From Saccharopolyspora rhizosphaerae (lineage in GTDB: Bacteria > Actinomycetota > Actinomycetes > Mycobacteriales > Pseudonocardiaceae), in assembly GCF_003931915.1 (NCBI RefSeq), contig NZ_RSAA01000017.1, positions 186,001 to 250,000 of the forward strand: DNA of 64,000 bases, written 5' to 3'. Below are positions 59,105 through 64,000 of this stretch, piece by piece; the stretch's first letter is position 1; each line of letters begins with the position of its first letter. A program made the translations under genes and the position numbers. The notes beneath the pieces were generated by a model. The model did not search any database. It was not told where the DNA came from and saw only the letters and a list, made by a program, of their open reading frames with translations.

Positions 59105-59299
59105 CTAGCGACGTTCGTGCGGGATCTCGAAGGCCTCGCACACCGCCGCCCAGACCTCCTTCGTCGTGAACCCGTCCTCCAGGGCCTCGTCGACGGTGCG
59201 ACCGCCCAAGGCCGAGAACACGTGGTCCTGGGCGAGCATCTCGGCCCGGACCCGGCCGAACTCCTCGGCCATGCGGTGGCGGAAAGCGGTGTGGCGCAT
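59105..59299 (-). CDS. DUF3046 small protein
   Basis: 64 residues. MRHTAFRHRMAEEFG and VFSALGGRTVDEALEDGFTTKEVWAAVCEAFEIP are the hallmarks of DUF3046, found beside recA in mycobacteria (Rv2738c). It is compact and helical; function unknown. Start ATG 59299 gives the conserved MR beginning. The frame upstream overlaps the divergent small gene at 59337. Confidence 0.87.
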   Translation of the reverse strand: MRHTAFRHRMAEEFGRVRAEMLAQDHVFSALGGRTVDEALEDGFTTKEVWAAVCEAFEIPHERR

Positions 59300-59301
59300 C
59301 G

Positions 59302-59330
59302 TCGACCAGCCTACGTGCGGCCCGTACGCT
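59302..59330 (+). promoter_or_regulatory. Promoter for a leaderless small gene
   Basis: TCGACC (59302-59307) and TACGCT (59325-59330) are 17 bp apart. The predicted start of transcription, seven bases on, coincides with GTG 59337. Confidence 0.5.
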
Positions 59331-59336
59331 GGTGTC

Positions 59337-59459
59337 GTGCTCCTCCTGCAGGCCGACCCGACCGGCATGTCCACGCCCCTGGGCCAGCTGGTGATCGCCG
59401 CGACCCTGCTGACCGTGATCGTCCTGGCCATCCGCTTCCTCTGGCAGAACAGGCGCTAG
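59337..59459 (+). CDS. 40-residue single-helix membrane peptide
   Basis: A short frame from GTG 59337 encodes 40 residues. One hydrophobic helix (about 16-33, LGQLVIAATLLTVIVLAI) ends in RFLWQNRR, a positive-inside C-terminus. A SigA-like promoter is placed so that the mRNA would begin at the GTG, which suggests a leaderless transcript, common in actinobacteria. ATG 59367 is an internal alternative. No family recognised; conservation would be needed to prove it is a gene. Confidence 0.5.
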   Translation: MLLLQADPTGMSTPLGQLVIAATLLTVIVLAIRFLWQNRR

Positions 59460-59649
59460 AAGCCGGTGCAGGGCTCAGCTCGCACCGCGCAGCTCTGAGC
59501 GGCTTCGCGGCGAGCACGCCGTGACGCCGCGTGCGCACGAACGCCCGCGCAGCCCGGGGCTCTGCTTCCGGCACCGCTGGGCAGGGCGACCACGGACCGC
59601 CCCAGGCTTGACCGGGCCGTTCGTCGGTGTTGTGGTCCAGCATGGAGTC

Positions 59650-62600
59650 ATGAGCGACGTGCTGGACGGGTTCTCCCCGGCGACCCGCGACTGGTTCCGC
59701 GGCGCCTTCGACGCGCCCACCGAGGCGCAGCGCGGCGCCTGGGAGGCCATCGCCGCGGGCGAGCACGCCCTGGTCGTGGCGCCGACCGGGTCCGGCAAGA
59801 CGCTCGCCGCGTTCCTCTCCGCGCTGGACCGGCTCGCGGTCGAGGACCTGCCCGCCGATCCCAAGAAGCGCTGCCGCGTGCTCTACGTGTCCCCGATGAA
59901 GGCCTTGGCCGTCGACGTCGAGCGCAACCTGCGGGCGCCGCTGGCCGGGATCCGGCAGGCCACCCAGCGCCTCGGCGGCGACCCACCGGACGTCCAGGTC
60001 GGCATCCGCACCGGTGACACCCCCGCCGACCAGCGGCGCTCCTTCGCGCGCAAGCCGCCGGACGTGCTGGTCACCACACCGGAGTCGCTGTTCCTGCTGC
60101 TGACCTCCGCGGCGCGCGAATCGCTGACCGGGGTCGAGACGGTGATCATCGACGAGGTTCACGCGGTCGCGGGGACCAAGCGCGGAGCGCACCTGGCGCT
60201 GTCGCTGGAGCGGCTCGACGCGCTGCTGGCGCGGCCGGCGCAGCGGGTCGGGCTGTCGGCCACCGTCCGCCCGGTCGAGGAGGTGCGGACCTTCCTGGCC
60301 GGTGGCAGACCGGTGCGCACCGTCCAGCCCGCCCACCCCAAGGAGGTCGAAGTACGGGTCGAGGTCCCGGTCCCGGACATGGCAGAGCTCGGCTCCTCCA
60401 GCGCTGAACCCGGCGATCAGCCCGCTGAGCAGCGCACCTCGATCTGGCCGTCGGTGCAGGAGCGGATCCTGGAGCTGATCCGGCAGCACCGCTCGACCAT
60501 CGTGTTCAGCAACTCCCGACGGCTGGCCGAGCGGCTCACCGCGGGCATCAACGAGCTGGCCACCGAGCAGCAGGAAGAGGAGATGACGAAGTTCCCGGCC
60601 GAGGCGGTCGGGGGTTCGGGCATCGGTTCGGGCGCTCCGCCGGTGGTGGCCAAAGCGCACCACGGCTCCATGTCGAAGGAGCAGCGCGCCGTCGTCGAGG
60701 AGGAGCTCAAGTCCGGGCAGCTGCCGTGCGTGGTGGCGACGTCCTCGTTGGAGCTGGGCATCGACATGGGCGCGGTCGACCTGGTCATCCAGGTCGAAAC
60801 ACCACCGACGGTGGCGTCCGGGCTGCAGCGCATCGGCCGCGGCGGCCACCAGGTCGGCGCGGTGTCGCGGGGCGTGGTGTTCCCGAAGTTCCGGGGTGAT
60901 CTGGTCGGCTGCGCGGTCGTGTCGGAGCGGATGGCCGGGGGGTTGATCGAGTCGATCTCCTACCCGCGCAACCCGCTGGACGTGCTGGCCCAGCAGGTCG
61001 TGTCGATGACCGCCATGGACGACTGGTCGGTGGAGGACCTGGCCGCACTGCTCCGCCGCTCGGCGCCCTACGCGGGACTGCCGGATTCGGCGCTGCACGC
61101 GGTGCTGGACATGCTCGCCGGGCGCTACCCCAGCGAGGAGTTCGGCGAGCTGCGGGCGCGGATCGTCTGGGACCGGGTCAACGACGAGCTGCGGGCACGG
61201 CCGGGAGCGCAGCGCCTCGCCGTGACCTCCGGCGGCACCATCCCGGACCGCGGGCTGTTCACGGTGACCACACCCGGCGACGAGGAGGCCGGTCGCGGTG
61301 GCGTCCGGGTCGGCGAGCTCGACGAGGAGATGGTCTACGAGTCGCGCGTCGGCGACACGTTCCTGCTGGGCACCAGCGCGTGGCGGGTGGAGGACATCAC
61401 CCACGACCGGGTCGTCGTCACCCCCGCGCCGGGACAGCCGGGGCGGATGCCGTTCTGGAAGGGCGACCAGCCCGGCCGCCCGCTGGAGCTCGGCCGGGCG
61501 CTCGGCGCCTTTGTCCGCGAGCTGATCAGCGCCGACAGCGACAAGGCCCGCGATCGCATCACCACCGCCGGTCTCGACGAGTGGGCCAGCGACAACCTGC
61601 TGTCCTACCTGGACGAGCAGCGGCGCTCCACGCGCCACGTGCCCGACGACCGGACGATCGTGGTGGAACGCTTCCGGGACGAGCTCGGCGACTGGCGGAT
61701 GGTGGTGCACTCCCCGTTCGGCGCGCAGGTCAACGGGCCGTGGGCGCTGGCGATCGGGGCGCGGATCCGGGAGCGGCGCGGGATCGAACCGCAGATCGCC
61801 TCCTCCGACGACGGCATCGTGCTCCGGCTCGCCGACGCCCTCGACGACTCCGGCAGCGAGGTGCTGCCCACCGCCGAGGACGTGCTGCTGCCTCCCGCCG
61901 AGGTGCAGCAGCTGGTCACCGACGAGGTCGGCGGGTCGGCGCTGTTCGCCGCCCGGTTCCGGGAGTGCGCGGCACGGGCGCTGCTGCTGCCGCGCCGCGA
62001 TCCGCGGCGCCGGACGCCGCTGTGGCAGCAGCGGCAGCGCTCGGCGCAGCTGCTGGAGGTGGCGTCGAAGTACGAGCAGTTCCCGATCGTGCTGGAGGCG
62101 ATGCGGGAGTGCCTGCAGGACGTCTACGACGTCCCGGGGCTGACCGAGCTGATGCAGCAGGTCGCGTCCCGCACCGTGCGGGTGGTGGAGGTGGAGACGC
62201 CGACGCCCTCGCCGTTCGCGCGCAGCCTGCTGTTCGGCTACATCGGGATGTTCCTCTACGAGACCGACGCTCCGCTGGCCGAACGCCGGTCGGCGGCGCT
62301 GAGCCTGGACTCCACGCTGCTGGCCGAGCTGCTCGGCTCGGAAGCGCTGCGCGAGCTGCTGGACCCGGAGTCGTTGGCCGAGATCGAACAGCAGCTGCAA
62401 CGGCTGGACCCCAACCGCCACGCGCGCGACGCCGAGGGCGCGGCCGACCTGCTGAACTTCCTCGGCGACCTCACCACGGAGGAGGCCGAGAAGCGCGGTG
62501 TGCAGCCGGAGTGGCTGACCGAGCTGGCCGAGCAGCGCCGGGTGCTGCAGGTGCGCATCGCCGGTGAGCAGCGCTGGATCCCGATCGAGGACGCCGGCAA

Positions 62601-64000
62601 GGTCCGCGACGCGTTGGGCGTCGCGCTGCCGGTGGGGGTGCCGGAGGCGTTCACCGAACCGGTCGCCGACCCGCTGGCGGACCTGCTGATCCGCTACGCG
62701 CGCTGCCGCGGACCGTTCACCGCCGATGCCGCCGCGCACCGGTTCGGGTTGGGAGTGGCGGTGGTGCACGGCGTGCTGGACCGGCTCAGCGGTTCCGGCC
62801 GGCTGGTGCGCGGCGAGCTGCGTCCGCTCGAGGCCGGGGGCGGTGGCGCGCTGGAGTACTGCGACGCCGAGGTCCTGCGGCGGTTGCGACGGGCCTCGCT
62901 GGCTCGGCTGCGCGCCGAGGTCGAACCGGTGGAACCGGCAGCGCTGGGCCGCTTCCTGCCGGCGTGGCACGGCATCGGCGCACGGGTGCGCAGCGCGCCG
63001 ACCATCGACGACGTCTACTCGGTCGTGGAGCAGTTGGCCGGAGTGCCGGTCCCGGCCAGCGCGCTCGAGTCGCTGGTGCTGCCCGCGCGCTTGCCCGGCT
63101 ACTCCCCCGCGCTGCTGGACGAGCTGACGGCGACGGGTGAGGTGAGCTGGGTCGGGGCGGGGTCGCTGGCCGGCGGTGACGGGTGGATCGCCTTGGCCCC
63201 CACCGACGTCGCGGACCTGCTGCTGCCCGACGTCGACGAGGGACCACCGGATTCACCGCTGCACCGCGCCGCGCTGTCCGCTCTGGAAGGTGGCGCGTTG
63301 TTCTTCCGGCAGCTGGCCGACCGGGCCGGCGCGCTGCTGCTCGAACAGGACGAGTCCGCACCCGCCGATGACGCGCTCACGAGCGCGCTGTGGGACCTGG
63401 TGTGGGCCGGAGCGGTCACCAACGACACCCTGGCTCCGTTGCGGGCGCTGGTCTCCGGCAAGGGCGCAGCGCACAAGCCGCGCCGCAACGCCCCGCGGGG
63501 CCGCTACGCGCGGCTGCGGGCGGGACGCCCGTCGATGCCGCCGCGCGGCGGTCCGCCGACGGTGTCAGGACGCTGGTCGCTGGCACCGCAGCCCGCCGAG
63601 GCACCCACCCGCCGAGCGCACGCGCGTGCCGAGGCGTTCCTGGAACGGCACGGGGTGCTGACGAGGGGTGCCCTCGACGTGGAGCGGGTGACCGGCGGGT
63701 TCTCGGCGGTGTACAAGGTGCTCCGGGCGATGGAGGAGTCCGGGCGCTGCCGCCGTGGTTACGTGATCGAGGGCCTCGGCGCCGCGCAGTTCGCCGTCCC
63801 CGGCGCGATCGACCGGTTGCGCGCCCTGTCCGGTGACGACCACGCGGACGACGAGGCCGTGGTGCTGGCCGCGGCCGATCCCGCGCAGCCCTACGGCGGT
63901 GCGCTCGACTGGCCCGCGCCGCGAGGCGACACGCGGCACCGGCCGGGGCGCAAGGCAGGCGCTCTGGTGGTGCTGGTGGGAGGCGAGGCCGTCTTCTACG
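59650..64000 (+). CDS. lhr: Lhr-type ATP-dependent helicase (3' truncated)
   Basis: The frame is open from ATG 59650 to the end of the window, 1450 codons; the family is about 1500-1550 long, so only the last residues are missing. Two RecA domains: Walker A APTGSGKT (44-51), DEVH box (168-171), SSLELGID, and motif VI QRIGRGGH (from 393). A winged helix and the Lhr core with the C-terminal domain (ending LVVLVGGEAVFY) follow. Lhr is a 3'-5' single-strand translocase that unwinds RNA:DNA hybrids in repair; mycobacterial lhr is induced by DNA damage. No SOS box is seen upstream. GTG 59659 is an alternative start. Confidence 0.94.
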   Translation, partial: MSDVLDGFSPATRDWFRGAFDAPTEAQRGAWEAIAAGEHALVVAPTGSGKTLAAFLSALDRLAVEDLPADPKKRCRVLYVSPMKALAVDVERNLRAPLAGIRQATQRLGGDPPDVQVGIRTGDTPADQRRSFARKPPDVLVTTPESLFLLLTSAARESLTGVETVIIDEVHAVAGTKRGAHLALSLERLDALLARPAQRVGLSATVRPVEEVRTFLAGGRPVRTVQPAHPKEVEVRVEVPVPDMAELGSSSAEPGDQPAEQRTSIWPSVQERILELIRQHRSTIVFSNSRRLAERLTAGINELATEQQEEEMTKFPAEAVGGSGIGSGAPPVVAKAHHGSMSKEQRAVVEEELKSGQLPCVVATSSLELGIDMGAVDLVIQVETPPTVASGLQRIGRGGHQVGAVSRGVVFPKFRGDLVGCAVVSERMAGGLIESISYPRNPLDVLAQQVVSMTAMDDWSVEDLAALLRRSAPYAGLPDSALHAVLDMLAGRYPSEEFGELRARIVWDRVNDELRARPGAQRLAVTSGGTIPDRGLFTVTTPGDEEAGRGGVRVGELDEEMVYESRVGDTFLLGTSAWRVEDITHDRVVVTPAPGQPGRMPFWKGDQPGRPLELGRALGAFVRELISADSDKARDRITTAGLDEWASDNLLSYLDEQRRSTRHVPDDRTIVVERFRDELGDWRMVVHSPFGAQVNGPWALAIGARIRERRGIEPQIASSDDGIVLRLADALDDSGSEVLPTAEDVLLPPAEVQQLVTDEVGGSALFAARFRECAARALLLPRRDPRRRTPLWQQRQRSAQLLEVASKYEQFPIVLEAMRECLQDVYDVPGLTELMQQVASRTVRVVEVETPTPSPFARSLLFGYIGMFLYETDAPLAERRSAALSLDSTLLAELLGSEALRELLDPESLAEIEQQLQRLDPNRHARDAEGAADLLNFLGDLTTEEAEKRGVQPEWLTELAEQRRVLQVRIAGEQRWIPIEDAGKVRDALGVALPVGVPEAFTEPVADPLADLLIRYARCRGPFTADAAAHRFGLGVAVVHGVLDRLSGSGRLVRGELRPLEAGGGGALEYCDAEVLRRLRRASLARLRAEVEPVEPAALGRFLPAWHGIGARVRSAPTIDDVYSVVEQLAGVPVPASALESLVLPARLPGYSPALLDELTATGEVSWVGAGSLAGGDGWIALAPTDVADLLLPDVDEGPPDSPLHRAALSALEGGALFFRQLADRAGALLLEQDESAPADDALTSALWDLVWAGAVTNDTLAPLRALVSGKGAAHKPRRNAPRGRYARLRAGRPSMPPRGGPPTVSGRWSLAPQPAEAPTRRAHARAEAFLERHGVLTRGALDVERVTGGFSAVYKVLRAMEESGRCRRGYVIEGLGAAQFAVPGAIDRLRALSGDDHADDEAVVLAAADPAQPYGGALDWPAPRGDTRHRPGRKAGALVVLVGGEAVFY

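Noticed and set aside
59311-62970. Long minus-strand open frame (1219 codons) opposite lhr
   Set aside because: Antisense shadow; the plus strand carries all helicase motifs in one uninterrupted frame.

Overview
This is 64 kb of ordinary-looking chromosomal core from a very high-GC actinomycete. Three things point to the order Pseudonocardiales, perhaps a Saccharopolyspora-like organism: strong G/C preference in third codon positions, frequent GTG starts, and a gene order that combines the mycobacterial sigA-sigB-ideR-lexA-recA block with Streptomyces-like features (class II nrdJ with nrdR, gluABCD close to recA). The genus is inference; no rRNA or other marker is present to settle it. I see no insertion sequence, prophage, CRISPR array, tRNA or rRNA.

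Layout. 1-4.4 kb: end of an unidentified gene, inositol monophosphatase (suhB), polyphosphate glucokinase (ppgK), the principal sigma factor (sigA) and a DUF7455 protein. 4.4-13.6 kb: class V aminotransferase, an uncharacterised membrane-anchored protein, a superfamily 2 helicase, a YihY/BrkB membrane protein, DUF3039, DUF3099, plsC, an HhH-GPD repair protein and a two-domain methyltransferase. 13.6-18.8 kb: dtd, sigB behind an ECF-type promoter, a tyrosine phosphatase, a class I fumarase and a lipoprotein. 18.9-24.7 kb: alpha/beta hydrolase, then a rhodanese / AcuC deacetylase / Pat-type lysine acetyltransferase cluster. 24.8-33.9 kb: ideR-galK-galE, DUF4192, a secreted S15 peptidase, a small membrane protein, an NAD(P)-binding protein, and an aspartate aminotransferase of the Rv3722c type. 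34-41.9 kb: nrdR-nrdJ with NrdR boxes, a LysM protein and lexA sharing two SOS boxes, a secreted propeller-like protein, hflX. 41.9-48.1 kb: dapF, miaA, an Rv2728c-like protein, DUF349, a membrane protein, miaB. 48.3-52.3 kb: the gluABCD glutamate transporter and an unusual short substrate-binding lipoprotein. 52.6-59.5 kb: Entner-Doudoroff edd-eda, a HAD hydrolase, recX-recA, DUF4383, DUF3046 and a possible leaderless 40-residue membrane peptide. 59.65 kb to the end: a large Lhr-type helicase that runs off the window.

How the genes fit together. The window concentrates global regulators and genome maintenance: two primary-like sigma factors, the iron regulator IdeR, NrdR with the ribonucleotide reductase it should control, and LexA with three recognisable SOS boxes (two at lexA/LysM, one at recA). 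A protein acetyltransferase and deacetylase are encoded side by side. Central carbon genes (ppgK, fumarase, galK-galE, edd-eda) and tRNA modification or quality control (miaA, miaB, dtd) fill most of the rest. Convergent genes are repeatedly separated by long perfect GC-rich hairpins without U-tracts, which look like bidirectional terminators.

The points most worth a second look are the substrate-binding protein that appears to lack its whole second lobe, the widely spaced inverted NrdR boxes, the paired LexA boxes, the ECF promoter of sigB, the Pat synthetase module without its catalytic histidine, and the leaderless small protein. I found no clearly new multi-gene system.
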